47,628 nt of DNA from Clostridia bacterium (GTDB lineage: Bacteria > Bacillota > Clostridia > Christensenellales > CAG-138): the NCBI GenBank assembly GCA_017545535.1, contig JAFWMS010000007.1:1-47628 (forward strand), read 5' to 3'. Each line of letters starts with the position of its first letter. The stretch's first letter is position 1. The notes below the pieces were generated by a model. That model was not told the DNA's origin and ran no database searches. It saw only the letters and a program-made list of their open reading frames with translations. Made by a program: the position numbers and the translations under genes. Positions 22,502 through 30,690 of this stretch are shown piece by piece.

Positions 22502-24241
22502 TTACAGAGAAGCAGGGACCTTCTCCCAGATCTTTTCCTTGAGCTGCTGGATGAGCTGGACGATCCGGGCGGGGGCGTCCTCGAGGACCACATCCTCCTT
22601 CACGCTCTTGTCTCGGGTCACGAGCTCCACCACGCCCCGCCCCAACGTCTTGGGGCTGATGATCACCCGCACCGGGCAGCCGAACAGGTCCGCATCGGAG
22701 AACATGAACCCGGCGGACACGGCCCGATCGTCCAGCAGGACCTCGGCACCGGCCTTCGTGAGCTCGTCATAGAGCTTGGAAGCTTCGGCCTTCACCTCGG
22801 GGTTGTCAGCGCGAAGGGCGCAGATCTGCACTTCCCAGGGGGCGATGGTGATGGGCCAGATGGGGCCGTACTGGTCGTGCTTCTCCTCGCAGACGGAGGC
22901 CATGAGCCGGCCCACGCCGATGCCGTAGCAGCCCATGATGGGGTTGATTCGGTTGCCGTTCTCATCGTCATAGGTCATGCCCATGGCTTCGGTATAGCGG
23001 CGGCCCAGCTGGAAGATGTTGCCCACCTCGATGCCCCGGCGGATCTGGATGCTGTGCTTATGGCAGCTGGGGCATTCGCCGCCGGATTGAGCTTTGCCCA
23101 AATCGATATAGACCGTGTCCGCAGGCAGATCCCGGCCGGGGGTGAAGCCCGTGAAGTGATAGGCTTCCTTGTTGGCGCCGCAGACCAAATTGGTGGCGCC
23201 CTGGAGGGAACGGTCGAAGAGGACAGTGGCCTTGGTGGAAAGCTCCACGGGGCCGATATTCCCGGCGCAGAGGTTGGCATTTTCAATGTCCAGGGCAGGG
23301 TGGACGGCGGCCTTCAAATAGTTGGTCAGCTTGGTCTCGTTCACCTCCACGTCTCCCCGGGTGAAGATGAGCACGTAGCTGTCGTCTTCGTTGCGCTGAT
23401 AGACCACGGCCTTGCAGGATTTTTCCGCCTTGCTGCCCAGCAGCAAACACACGTCCTCGATGGTCTTGGCCTCCCCGGTATACACGCTGGTCAGGGGCTT
23501 CAAAACCTCGTCCGCCTCGTTCTTCACGATGCACTCCGCCGCCTCCATGTTGGCACGGTAGCCGCACTCGGGGCAGATGACCAACGTGTCTTCGCCGATG
23601 TCGGTGAGGAGCATGAACTCGTGGCTCACCTTGCCGCCCATCATGCCGGAGTCGGACTTGACGGCGATGACCTCGGGGATGCCCGCCCGGGCGTAGATGC
23701 GCTCGTAGGCCCGGTAGCACCGGTCATAGTATTTTTCCAGATCCTCCTGGGAGGTGTGGAAGGAGTAGGCGTCCTTCATGGTGAACTCTCGCACCCGGAT
23801 GAGGCCGCCCCGGGCCCGAGGCTCGTCCCGGAACTTGGTCTGGATCTGGTAGATCATGAAGGGGTATTTCTGGTAGGTGCCGGCGATGTTGTTGGCCATG
23901 TGGACGGCGGCCTCCTCGTGGGTCATGCCCAGACACATGTCCGCCCCGGACCGATCCTTGAAGCGGAGCATTTCGCTGCCGATGCTGTCCCAGCGGCCTG
24001 AGGACTGCCAAAGGCTGGCAGGCATGGTCACGGGGAAGAGGACCTCCTGCCCGTCGATCCGGTCCATCTCCTCCCGCAGGATCCGTTCGATCTTGCGCTG
24101 GATGCGCACAGCGGGGGGCAGCAGGGAATAGATGCCGTTGCCCACCTGCTTCATATATCCGCCGCGGGTCATGAGGTTTTGACTCTCGATGTCCGCGACA
24201 CGGTCCTTATAGCGTTCGCCCAAAAGTTGGCTGACTTTCAT
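22502..24241 (-). CDS. proS: Prolyl-tRNA synthetase, bacterial type with editing domain
   Basis: 579 residues, the usual length of the bacterial form. N-terminal class II core (MTRGGYMKQVGNGIYSLLP; motif 2 region TKFRDEPRARGGLIRVREF quoted in part), an inserted YbaK-like editing domain at about 225-400 that removes mischarged Ala, motif 3 (GCYGIGVGRLMAS) and the C-terminal anticodon-binding domain. Stands alone on the minus strand; a TATAAT box lies upstream (complement of 24277-24282 region) but the -35 is poor. No T-box leader fits in the 115-base gap. Confidence 0.97.
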   Translation of the reverse strand: MKVSQLLGERYKDRVADIESQNLMTRGGYMKQVGNGIYSLLPPAVRIQRKIERILREEMDRIDGQEVLFPVTMPASLWQSSGRWDSIGSEMLRFKDRSGADMCLGMTHEEAAVHMANNIAGTYQKYPFMIYQIQTKFRDEPRARGGLIRVREFTMKDAYSFHTSQEDLEKYYDRCYRAYERIYARAGIPEVIAVKSDSGMMGGKVSHEFMLLTDIGEDTLVICPECGYRANMEAAECIVKNEADEVLKPLTSVYTGEAKTIEDVCLLLGSKAEKSCKAVVYQRNEDDSYVLIFTRGDVEVNETKLTNYLKAAVHPALDIENANLCAGNIGPVELSTKATVLFDRSLQGATNLVCGANKEAYHFTGFTPGRDLPADTVYIDLGKAQSGGECPSCHKHSIQIRRGIEVGNIFQLGRRYTEAMGMTYDDENGNRINPIMGCYGIGVGRLMASVCEEKHDQYGPIWPITIAPWEVQICALRADNPEVKAEASKLYDELTKAGAEVLLDDRAVSAGFMFSDADLFGCPVRVIISPKTLGRGVVELVTRDKSVKEDVVLEDAPARIVQLIQQLKEKIWEKVPASL

Positions 24242-24321
24242 GATGTACCTCTCCTATCTAATCAACGTATCGCTTATTATACCATACAATTTCAGGATTA
24301 CCAGCCCAAAACCGATTTTTG

Positions 24322-24350
24322 TGTACAGAAATCGAAACATACGCTATAAT
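24322..24350 (+). promoter_or_regulatory. Promoter that predicts a leaderless transcript
   Basis: TGTACA (24322-24327), 17-base spacer, TATAAT (24345-24350). Transcription would begin near 24357, which is the A of the start codon of the carboxypeptidase gene. Confidence 0.65.
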
Positions 24351-24356
24351 GGGGGC

Positions 24357-25259
24357 ATGAAAAGGAAACTGCTCGTTTTAACGGTTCTGGGGGCCCTTAT
24401 GCTGCTGGGTTGCCAGACCCAGGCCCCACCGGAGGCGGAGGCGACACCCGCCCCCACGGATACGCCCGCGCCCACCTCGACTCCTTCCCCCATCCCGGAA
24501 CAGGCGGCGGTGATCGTGGCGCAGACACCGGCACCCACCGTGACGCCTCGGCCCACGCCAGAGCCTACGCCCACCCCCAGTCCCGAGCCTACGGCTACGC
24601 CGGAGCCCACGGCCACCCCGGACCCCTTCGAGGGGCAGAAGCGGGTGAACCACAAGAAGGACGATCGGTTCTTCTACGTGACCCTGTCGGACGCAGTGAA
24701 GGAGCGGATTACGGGCATGAGCTATCCGGCCGCCGGGGAGCCCTGCCGGGTGAGCTACGACGATCTTCGCTACGTGCATGTCCTGTATGTGGACTTCGAC
24801 GGCCAGGAGCAGGAGGGGGAGCTGATGGTGAATCGCCGGGTGGCGGACGACGTGATCGACATCTTCTATAAACTCTACATGAAACAGTATCAGTTGGCCT
24901 CTGTGAAGCTGGTGGATGACTTCGGCCAGCCCGGGGACGACGGCAACTCCATGCGGGCCAACAATACCTCCGCCTTCTGCTACCGGCAGGTGACCGGGTC
25001 CAATCACCTGTCCTGGCACAGTTTCGGGGCGGCCATCGATATCAACCCTCTCCAAAACCCCTATGTGAACAAGGGCCGAGTCTCCCCGGAGGAGGCGAGG
25101 GAGTATCTCGATCGGAAGGACAAGCGGCCCCACATGATCGACCACAGCGATTACTGCTACAAGGTCTTCAAGGCCCACGGCTGGAAGTGGGGCGGCGACT
25201 GGACCGGGGACAAGGATTATCAGCATTTTTATAAGGAACTAAAGGGAGTGACGCGATGA
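24357..25259 (+). CDS. M15 family D-alanyl-D-alanine carboxypeptidase-like lipoprotein
   Basis: 300 residues. Lipoprotein signal MKRKLLVLTVLGALMLLGC with lipobox LLGC (Cys19), then a Pro/Thr-rich spacer to about residue 90 that would cross the cell wall, then the zinc peptidase domain: SWHSFGAAIDINP (His221, Asp228) and DYQHF (His290) as metal ligands. The family (VanY/DdpX-like) trims peptidoglycan stem peptides outside the membrane. The ATG directly follows the -10 box, with GGGGGC as the only possible ribosome site. Its stop overlaps the GNAT start (ATGA). Confidence 0.9.
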   Translation: MKRKLLVLTVLGALMLLGCQTQAPPEAEATPAPTDTPAPTSTPSPIPEQAAVIVAQTPAPTVTPRPTPEPTPTPSPEPTATPEPTATPDPFEGQKRVNHKKDDRFFYVTLSDAVKERITGMSYPAAGEPCRVSYDDLRYVHVLYVDFDGQEQEGELMVNRRVADDVIDIFYKLYMKQYQLASVKLVDDFGQPGDDGNSMRANNTSAFCYRQVTGSNHLSWHSFGAAIDINPLQNPYVNKGRVSPEEAREYLDRKDKRPHMIDHSDYCYKVFKAHGWKWGGDWTGDKDYQHFYKELKGVTR

Positions 25260-25969
25260 ATGCAGACCGGGAGCAGGCGGCGATCCGCTATTTGGAGCAG
25301 GAATATCTGTGGCACGTGGACATGCTGGAAGCCCTGCGGCGGGGCCGGGGCGAGGTGGTCTACTTTAGGGGGAAGACCGTGCTCATCCGGCGGAACGAGG
25401 GACCGGGCATATATCTTTTGACCACGGATGATCTACAGGAGGCGGAAGCGGCCTTTGCGGGACAGCCCGCGCCCCGGGACGTTGTGGCGCGGGGGCCGGG
25501 CGTGGCGGAGTGGATCGGGGAGCGGTTCCATCTGACCCTCAGCGAGTATTGCTGCAACGTGGCGTATCTGAGGCAGGAGCGGCTTTCATGGGACTGCCCC
25601 GGGCTGGTGATCCGGCCATATCGGGTGGAAGAGCTGCCTGCGTTTTTGGCGCATTACGATATCGAGAACGAGGCTGAGGCCCGGGAGCATATCGAGAAGG
25701 GGGAGCTGTTTGCCGCGGAGTATGAGGGGAGGCTGGCCGGGTTCATGGGGCTCCACGCCGATGGGTCCATGGGCCTTTTGGAGATCTTTCCCGAGTATCG
25801 GAGACTGGGCATCGGCCGGGCCATCGAAAAGTTCCTCATCAACTTCTGCCTGGACAAGGGCTGGATACCCTATGGGCAGGTTTTCTGCGACAACGAAAAG
25901 TCCTTCTCCCTCCAGGAGCACCTGGGCATGAGCGTGGATCGGACGAAGGTGCTGTGCTGGTGTATATAG
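25256..25969 (+). CDS. GNAT family N-acetyltransferase (FR47-like)
   Basis: 237 residues. The C-terminal half is the FR47-like acetyltransferase: LLEIFPEYRRLGIGRAIEKF holds the acetyl-CoA loop, and VFCDNEKSFSLQEHLGM the closing helix. The N-terminal half (to about residue 110) is a substrate-side domain as in two-domain GNATs. Start overlaps the carboxypeptidase stop by 4 bases. Substrate unknown. The foreign AT-rich insert begins almost at its stop codon. Confidence 0.87.
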   Translation: MNADREQAAIRYLEQEYLWHVDMLEALRRGRGEVVYFRGKTVLIRRNEGPGIYLLTTDDLQEAEAAFAGQPAPRDVVARGPGVAEWIGERFHLTLSEYCCNVAYLRQERLSWDCPGLVIRPYRVEELPAFLAHYDIENEAEAREHIEKGELFAAEYEGRLAGFMGLHADGSMGLLEIFPEYRRLGIGRAIEKFLINFCLDKGWIPYGQVFCDNEKSFSLQEHLGMSVDRTKVLCWCI

Positions 25970-25974
25970 GGGGG

Positions 25975-26112
25975 ATTGAGAGTGCTTCACAATTGATAAA
26001 TGAAGGTAATAGCGGCGAATATATGCATTTTCATTTGCCTGGGCACAGATTCATCAGGGATGATGGAATGATTTATAATCATTTTCACGTTTGGTATGGA
26101 GATATTTTATGA
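25975..26112 (+). pseudogene. C-terminal tail of an unknown gene at the left end of the AT-rich insert
   Basis: Open frame reading ...SASQLINEGNSGEYMHFH..., HRFIRDDG..., FHVWYGDIL and ending TGA 26110-26112, overlapping the ATG of the next gene (TTATGA). No start or RBS; the frame runs back into the GNAT gene, so its 5' part was lost when the insert joined. The His/Tyr/Trp-rich end looks like the C-terminus of a polymorphic toxin, but I cannot name a family. Confidence 0.45.
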
Positions 26113-26915
26113 AAATTCTATATGCTGATAATTCATATTATGTTATTAACAACAAAGCGGTCTATCTTATTCATAACGAAGACTATTCATCATTCAAAGA
26201 ATATCCTTATGTAGCATACCCGTGGTTAGTGGATTTGACGTCTCAAAGCGAAACCTTTGTTTCTTCGCATGAAATCGCACAATGCCCAATTTCCGTTTCG
26301 GAGGAACTTGTAGAGAGTGGAGTATGTCTTTCAACTAGGTGTAAATCATGCATTCAGAGAGAGTCGTATTCATTTGTGTTACAGAATTGGCTTACACCTG
26401 AAACGGAATGTATTGGACCAATAATAGGGATGCGATGCGCTCTTTGGTCAACTCTAGGTGATTCGGTTCAGGCAGGAGGTTTCTCACCGGATTGTGTTTG
26501 TTATCGAAACGAATCTGTTCCGGCACTTCAAACAACCAACAATTCATGGTTGGTTGAAAGAATAAAGAATAAACTTTTGAATAGAGTTGAGCAGTTTATT
26601 CCTGGAAGCATGTGGTTTCCAGACAAGAAGGAGTTAGCCAAATTATTGAAAGAGGAACCTGTCGCGTTCATAGCACAAATTAATCAATTAGTGGATATTC
26701 CTGAAGACATTTGCATACAGAATTTGATGGTAACACATTGGATGCGTATCTCCTTAGACAGTATAAACGAAGGCGTTTCCCTTTTGATGAATGAGATTGG
26801 TTATATGATGCAGCAATTGGATGGCAGTACAGTCATGTATTTGGCTAATAAAGATGTCCTGGTCACTAGCTTGGAAAGTCAAAAAATGCAAACAGGATAT
26901 TATTTGTTGGAATAA
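26109..26915 (+). CDS. Hypothetical protein, possible immunity protein, AT-rich and foreign
   Basis: 268 residues from ATG 26109 (GGAGA 9 bases upstream; the in-frame ATG at 26091 is less well placed). No family recognised; no signal peptide or membrane segment; five Cys in the first half (SGVCLSTRCKSCIQRES cluster among them) may bind metal. Base and codon use are far more AT-rich than the genes on both sides, showing transfer. Translational coupling to the tail of a possible toxin suggests an immunity gene, which is inference. Confidence 0.7.
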   Translation: MKILYADNSYYVINNKAVYLIHNEDYSSFKEYPYVAYPWLVDLTSQSETFVSSHEIAQCPISVSEELVESGVCLSTRCKSCIQRESYSFVLQNWLTPETECIGPIIGMRCALWSTLGDSVQAGGFSPDCVCYRNESVPALQTTNNSWLVERIKNKLLNRVEQFIPGSMWFPDKKELAKLLKEEPVAFIAQINQLVDIPEDICIQNLMVTHWMRISLDSINEGVSLLMNEIGYMMQQLDGSTVMYLANKDVLVTSLESQKMQTGYYLLE

Positions 26916-26945
26916 AAAGAGGGATAGGGTTTTATTGGAAGCAGC

Positions 26946-26971
26946 GCGACCTTTCTTGAAAGAAAGGTCGC
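26946..26971. repeat. Perfect inverted repeat after the AT-rich gene
   Basis: GCGACCTTTC (26946-26955) / GAAAGGTCGC (26962-26971) with a 6-base loop; no T-run. With the terminator downstream it may form part of the insert's end or a transcript-stabilising stem. Confidence 0.75.
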
Positions 26972-26993
26972 CCCAAAGAACTTTACTTATGTT

Positions 26994-27036
26994 AAAAAGC
27001 TTAGGCGGCCTGGCCCATTAGACCCCTAAGCTTTTC
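26994..27036. terminator. Bidirectional terminator between the insert and the aspartate kinase gene
   Basis: AAAAAGCTTAGG (26994-27005) / CCTAAGCTTTT (27025-27035). It serves both the plus-strand insert and the minus-strand kinase. A further CTTTTC-ACT-GAAAAG hairpin (27054-27068) lies just before the kinase stop. Shares its stem core with 18635-18680. Confidence 0.8.
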
Positions 27037-27097
27037 TTTTTCCGCCGCCTATTCTTTTCACTGAAAAGAAAAAGCGGCAAAAAAAGATAAAATGATC

Positions 27098-28426
27098 TTA
27101 TTCGCAAAACGCCCGGTAGATCGCCCGGACCGCGTTCTCAAAGTCTCGCTGGTCCACGCCCACGATCAGGTTCATCTCCTTGGGGCTTTGGTCGATGATC
27201 CGGGAGCTGACCCCCGCCGCCGAAAGGGCGGTGAACAGCCGCGCCGCCACGCCCAGGGTCCGGGCCATGCCGTGGCCTACGGTGGCGATGAGGGCGATGG
27301 AGCTGGCAATCTCCATGGTGTCCGGCTTCAGCTCCGTCCGGATCTCGTGGTAGAGCTGGTCCATCTTCCCCTTGATGTCCGTGTCGTTCAAAACGACGGT
27401 CAAATTGTCGATACCGGAGGGCATGCTCTCCACCGGTATGTCGTGTCGGTCCAAAATCTTCAACAGCGTATACGCGAATCCAGGCTGCTTGTGCAGGTTG
27501 TCCTTCGTCAGCGTGATCATGGTGAACCCTCGCCGTCCCGCGATGCCGGCGATGATGCTGTGCCGGTGCTCCTTCATGAGCGTGCCCTCGTTCACGATCC
27601 AGGTGCCGCTGGCCTCGGGATGATTGGTGTTCCGCACATGGATGGGGATACGCGCCTCCCGCACGGGGAAGATGCTCTCCTCGTGGAGCACCGACGCCCC
27701 CATGTAGGAAAGCTCCCGCAGCTCCGTATAGGATACGGCGTGCATGGTCCTGGCCTCCGGCACGATCCGGGGGTCGGCCATCATGAATCCGTCCACGTCC
27801 GTCCAATTCTCGTACTCGTCGGCGCCCACCGCCCGGGCGATGATGGCGCCGGTGATGTCAGAGCCGCCCCGGGAGAAGGTGCGGATGCTCCCGTCGGGCA
27901 TGGCCCCATAGAAGCCGGGGATCACGGCGCGGGGCAGATCCTTCAAAGGGGCGCAATAGCAGGCCGTAGCCTCCATATCTAGCTTGCCGTCCTCCGTAAA
28001 GCGAATAAGCTGGGCCGCATCCACCATGGGCACGTGAAGATAGGCTCCCATGAGCTTGGCGCAGAGGAACTCGCCCCGGCTGGCCACGTAATCCCGGGAG
28101 GTCCGGCCCGTGCCCAGCTCCGCCTCAATCCCGTCCAAAGTCTCGGATATGTGCGCCGATTCGATGGAAAGGTCCCGCTCGATGGACAAAAAACGTTCCC
28201 GGATGGGACCGAAGGCGGGGGAGAAATCCTCCCGCCGGGAGGATAGATCCGCGCACTTGTACAGGAGGTCGGTGATCTTATCGTCCCCGGAAAACCGCTT
28301 CCCCGGCGCGCTGACCACCACGAACCGCCGGGTCGGGTCCGCCTGCAAAATGGCGGCCACCTTCCGGAACTGGTCGGCGTCGCTCAGGGATGACCCGCCG
28401 AACTTCGCGGCCTTTACCATGGGCAT
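27098..28426 (-). CDS. Aspartate kinase
   Basis: 442 residues. N-terminal kinase domain begins AAKFGGSSLSDADQF (the KFGGSS signature) and has SRGGSDITGAIIA and DVDGFMMADPRIV; two ACT domains follow from about residue 300 (FTMITLTKDNLHKQPGFAYT and ALIATVGHGMARTLGVAARL), the site of feedback control by lysine or threonine. First step of the lysine/threonine/methionine and diaminopimelate pathways. ATG 28420 is better spaced from GGAGG than 28426, so the true start may be two codons shorter. Monocistronic with its own promoter. Confidence 0.93.
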   Translation of the reverse strand: MPMVKAAKFGGSSLSDADQFRKVAAILQADPTRRFVVVSAPGKRFSGDDKITDLLYKCADLSSRREDFSPAFGPIRERFLSIERDLSIESAHISETLDGIEAELGTGRTSRDYVASRGEFLCAKLMGAYLHVPMVDAAQLIRFTEDGKLDMEATACYCAPLKDLPRAVIPGFYGAMPDGSIRTFSRGGSDITGAIIARAVGADEYENWTDVDGFMMADPRIVPEARTMHAVSYTELRELSYMGASVLHEESIFPVREARIPIHVRNTNHPEASGTWIVNEGTLMKEHRHSIIAGIAGRRGFTMITLTKDNLHKQPGFAYTLLKILDRHDIPVESMPSGIDNLTVVLNDTDIKGKMDQLYHEIRTELKPDTMEIASSIALIATVGHGMARTLGVAARLFTALSAAGVSSRIIDQSPKEMNLIVGVDQRDFENAVRAIYRAFCE

Positions 28427-28456
28427 GAAACCTCCTTCCTCCCCATATTATCTATC

Positions 28457-28485
28457 ATTATAGCGGCAATCGGCCCATCACGCAA
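28457..28485 (-). promoter_or_regulatory. Promoter of the aspartate kinase gene
   Basis: Minus strand TTGCGT (28480-28485), 17-base spacer, TATAAT (28457-28462). The short leader leaves no room for a lysine riboswitch. Confidence 0.78.
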
Positions 28486-28526
28486 GTTTTTCCCTTCCTC
28501 TCACAAAAAAATATGCAAGCCGCCTG

Positions 28527-28555
28527 TTCCCAATCCCGTCGATCCATGGTATACT
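28527..28555 (+). promoter_or_regulatory. Promoter that predicts a (nearly) leaderless transcript
   Basis: TTCCCA (28527-28532), 17-base spacer, TATACT (28550-28555). Transcription would start near 28562, one base before the ATG of the lamin-tail gene. Confidence 0.5.
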
Positions 28556-28562
28556 TACCTCT

Positions 28563-29261
28563 ATGAAGCGGAAAAAGGAATCAAACGGTCAACTCCTGCC
28601 GGAAAAGGAGGAAAGGGTCATCGATCTGCTTTCGCCCGAGGAAACCACGGGGGCGGAGCCGGGAACCCCTGTCTTCGACGAGGGGTTCGCCCGCCGTCGC
28701 CGGGGCCCCGATCTCAGGCTACCTCTGGGGCTGTTGGTCACGCTGTTGCTTATCGGCGGCGTGGGGTACTTCCTCTGGCAGTACATGCAGACGGAAACAT
28801 CGACCGGGGGCGGCACCCTGGTCTTCAACGAGATCTGCACCTCCAACCACCAGTCCCTGATCTCGGAGACCTTGGGCAGCCCGGACTGGGTGGAGCTTTA
28901 TAACGGCTCGAAAAAGACCCTGAATCTGAAGGGGTACGGCCTCACCGACAACCCTAAGCAGAGCTACAAGTACACCCTGCCCGAGATCCAGATGGAACCG
29001 GGGGCATATCTGCTGGTTTATTTCGCCGGCGGCAGCGAGGAGACGGACAGCGATCCCCTCTGCACGGGCTTTGGCCTCAGCCGATACGGGGAATCCTTGC
29101 TGCTGGTGGACGCCAACTATAACGTTCTGGACAGCGTGGATGTCCCCGCTTTGGAGCGGGACGTGTCCTATGCCCGAGCCGCCGACGGCAGCTGGGGCTA
29201 TGCCATCCTGCCTACGCCGGGACAAGCCAACGGGGAGGACATCATACCGGCATGGAACTGA
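28563..29261 (+). CDS. Membrane-anchored lamin-tail-domain protein
   Basis: 232 residues: a charged cytoplasmic segment (1-50), one membrane helix (about 51-74, LRLPLGLLVTLLLIGGVGYF), then an external lamin-tail (LTD) beta-sandwich: LVFNEICTSNHQSL, DWVELYNGSKKTLNLKGYGL, YLLVYFAGG and the closing PTPGQAN. In bacteria LTDs occur in secreted or surface proteins and nucleases; here no enzyme domain is attached. It overlaps mrnC by 10 bases and leads the mrnC-rlmB-sigH group. No ribosome site precedes the ATG. Confidence 0.85.
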   Translation: MKRKKESNGQLLPEKEERVIDLLSPEETTGAEPGTPVFDEGFARRRRGPDLRLPLGLLVTLLLIGGVGYFLWQYMQTETSTGGGTLVFNEICTSNHQSLISETLGSPDWVELYNGSKKTLNLKGYGLTDNPKQSYKYTLPEIQMEPGAYLLVYFAGGSEETDSDPLCTGFGLSRYGESLLLVDANYNVLDSVDVPALERDVSYARAADGSWGYAILPTPGQANGEDIIPAWN

Positions 29262-29695
29262 GTACCCAGCGGCGCATGAGCCGGGCATTAGGCTACCCGG
29301 TGGAGGACCCCAGGCAGCTACCTGCCCTCAACTTAGCTTACGTGGGGGACACGGTCTACGATCTGTACGTGCGGGCCTATCTCATCCACACCCACCCGGA
29401 AACAGTCCACAATCTGCACCTGCTCTCGGCCAGAATCGTCTGCGCCCAGGGCCAGGCCCGGGCCTTTTTCGCCATGGAACCCCAGCTCAGCGAGGAGGAG
29501 CTTTCCGTCTATCGCCGGGGCCGCAACGCCCACAGCGGCACCGTGCCCAAGAACGCCAACGTGATGGACTATCGGGTGGCCACAGGCCTGGAGACCCTGT
29601 TGGGGCATCTGTGGGTCCTGGGCCGGGAGGAGCGGATCGACGAGCTCATGGCCGTTGCCGTTCAAGTCAATGAAGAACCAGGAAAGGAAGCATGA
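29252..29695 (+). CDS. mrnC: Mini-III ribonuclease
   Basis: 147 residues, the standard length: an RNase III catalytic domain without the RNA-binding domain. NLAYVGDTVYDLYVR holds catalytic Asp33; RRGRNAHSGTVPKNANVMDY is the hallmark loop; Glu114 in ATGLETLLGHLWV is the second metal ligand. It matures 23S rRNA ends. The gene next to it methylates 23S rRNA, the usual Firmicute neighbour. Confidence 0.95.
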   Translation: MELSTQRRMSRALGYPVEDPRQLPALNLAYVGDTVYDLYVRAYLIHTHPETVHNLHLLSARIVCAQGQARAFFAMEPQLSEEELSVYRRGRNAHSGTVPKNANVMDYRVATGLETLLGHLWVLGREERIDELMAVAVQVNEEPGKEA

Positions 29696-29698
29696 TTC

Positions 29699-30688
29699 AT
29701 GGCGTATAAAAACGATTCCAATGAGGGCGGCCGCAGCCGCCAGAAATACACGGGCGACCGTCGCGCCAACGGCGATCGGCGGGAGAGCTACGGCCGCACG
29801 GGCAGCGGCCCCCGGCAGTCCCGCACGGGCGGCAAACCCTATGCCTACGGGGACGACAGGCCTCGCCGGGAGCGGGTGATCAAGCCCGCGGCCCCGGCCT
29901 CTGTCCAGGAACCGGAGAAGGAGCCGGACGAGCTCCCGTTCCTCATTTTCGGCCGCAACGCCGTGAAGGAGGCTGTGAAGGCGGGCCGCAGCATCGACAA
30001 GATTTTAGTCCAGTCCGAGCCGGACGGGTCCCTTCGGGAGATCGTCGCCCTGGCCAAGGACGCCAAGGTCATCGTCCACGAGGTGAACCGCAAAAAGCTG
30101 GACGAGGTGTGCCTGCCCTTCGGCCACGGCGGCAAGACCGCCAACCATCAGGGGATTGTGGCCTACACCGCCGGCGTGGAATACTGCGAGGTGGCTGACA
30201 TCCTGTCCTTGGCCGCGGAGCGGGGGGAGAAGCCCTTCGTGGTGGTGCTGGACGGGGTGGAGGACCCCCATAACCTGGGCTCCATCATTCGCAGCGCCGA
30301 CTGCGCCGGGGCCCACGGGGTGATCCTGGGCAAGCATCGGAGCGCCCCCGTCACTGCCGCCGCCGTCAAGGCCAGCGCCGGGGCCAGCGAGCATATGAAG
30401 ATCGCCCGGGTGGTGAACATCTCCGTCGCCCTGGAGGAATTGAAAGCCGCGGGGCTCTGGATCGCCGGGGCCGACATGGCTGGGGAGAGCATGTACCGGC
30501 AGGATATGACCGGCGCTTTCGCTCTGGTCATCGGCAACGAAGGGGAGGGCCTCTCCCGACTGGTGCGGGAGCGGTGTGACTATCTCGTGTCCATCCCCAT
30601 GAAGGGGCACGTGGACTCCCTGAACGCGGGCGTGGCCGCCGGCATCCTGCTGTTCGAGAAACGGCGCCAGGACCAGAATAAAGCGTGA
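29699..30688 (+). CDS. rlmB: 23S rRNA (guanosine-2'-O-)-methyltransferase RlmB-type
   Basis: 329 residues. The first 80 are an Arg/Gly/Ser-rich, basic, disordered extension; then the SpoU N-terminal domain (FGRNAVKEAVKAGRSIDKIL) and the knotted SPOUT methyltransferase with its three motifs: PHNLGSIIRSADCAGAHGV, ALVIGNEGEGLS, IPMKGHVDSLNAGVAAGILL (quoted to 20). It methylates a 23S rRNA guanosine. Three bases after mrnC; sigH starts right after its stop. Confidence 0.94.
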   Translation: MAYKNDSNEGGRSRQKYTGDRRANGDRRESYGRTGSGPRQSRTGGKPYAYGDDRPRRERVIKPAAPASVQEPEKEPDELPFLIFGRNAVKEAVKAGRSIDKILVQSEPDGSLREIVALAKDAKVIVHEVNRKKLDEVCLPFGHGGKTANHQGIVAYTAGVEYCEVADILSLAAERGEKPFVVVLDGVEDPHNLGSIIRSADCAGAHGVILGKHRSAPVTAAAVKASAGASEHMKIARVVNISVALEELKAAGLWIAGADMAGESMYRQDMTGAFALVIGNEGEGLSRLVRERCDYLVSIPMKGHVDSLNAGVAAGILLFEKRRQDQNKA

Positions 30689-30690
30689 GT

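Noticed and set aside
22877..24001. 374-codon plus-strand open frame
   Set aside because: Antisense of proS; composition rich in Gly, His, Val and Ala typical of shadow frames.
24242..24356. T-box riboswitch before proS
   Set aside because: Only 115 bases separate the divergent genes and no T-box sequence or antiterminator stem is visible. Likewise the lysS-greA gap of 18 bases has no room.
28427..28562. Lysine riboswitch before the aspartate kinase gene
   Set aside because: The predicted transcript start is about 30 bases before the ATG, so no aptamer can fit.
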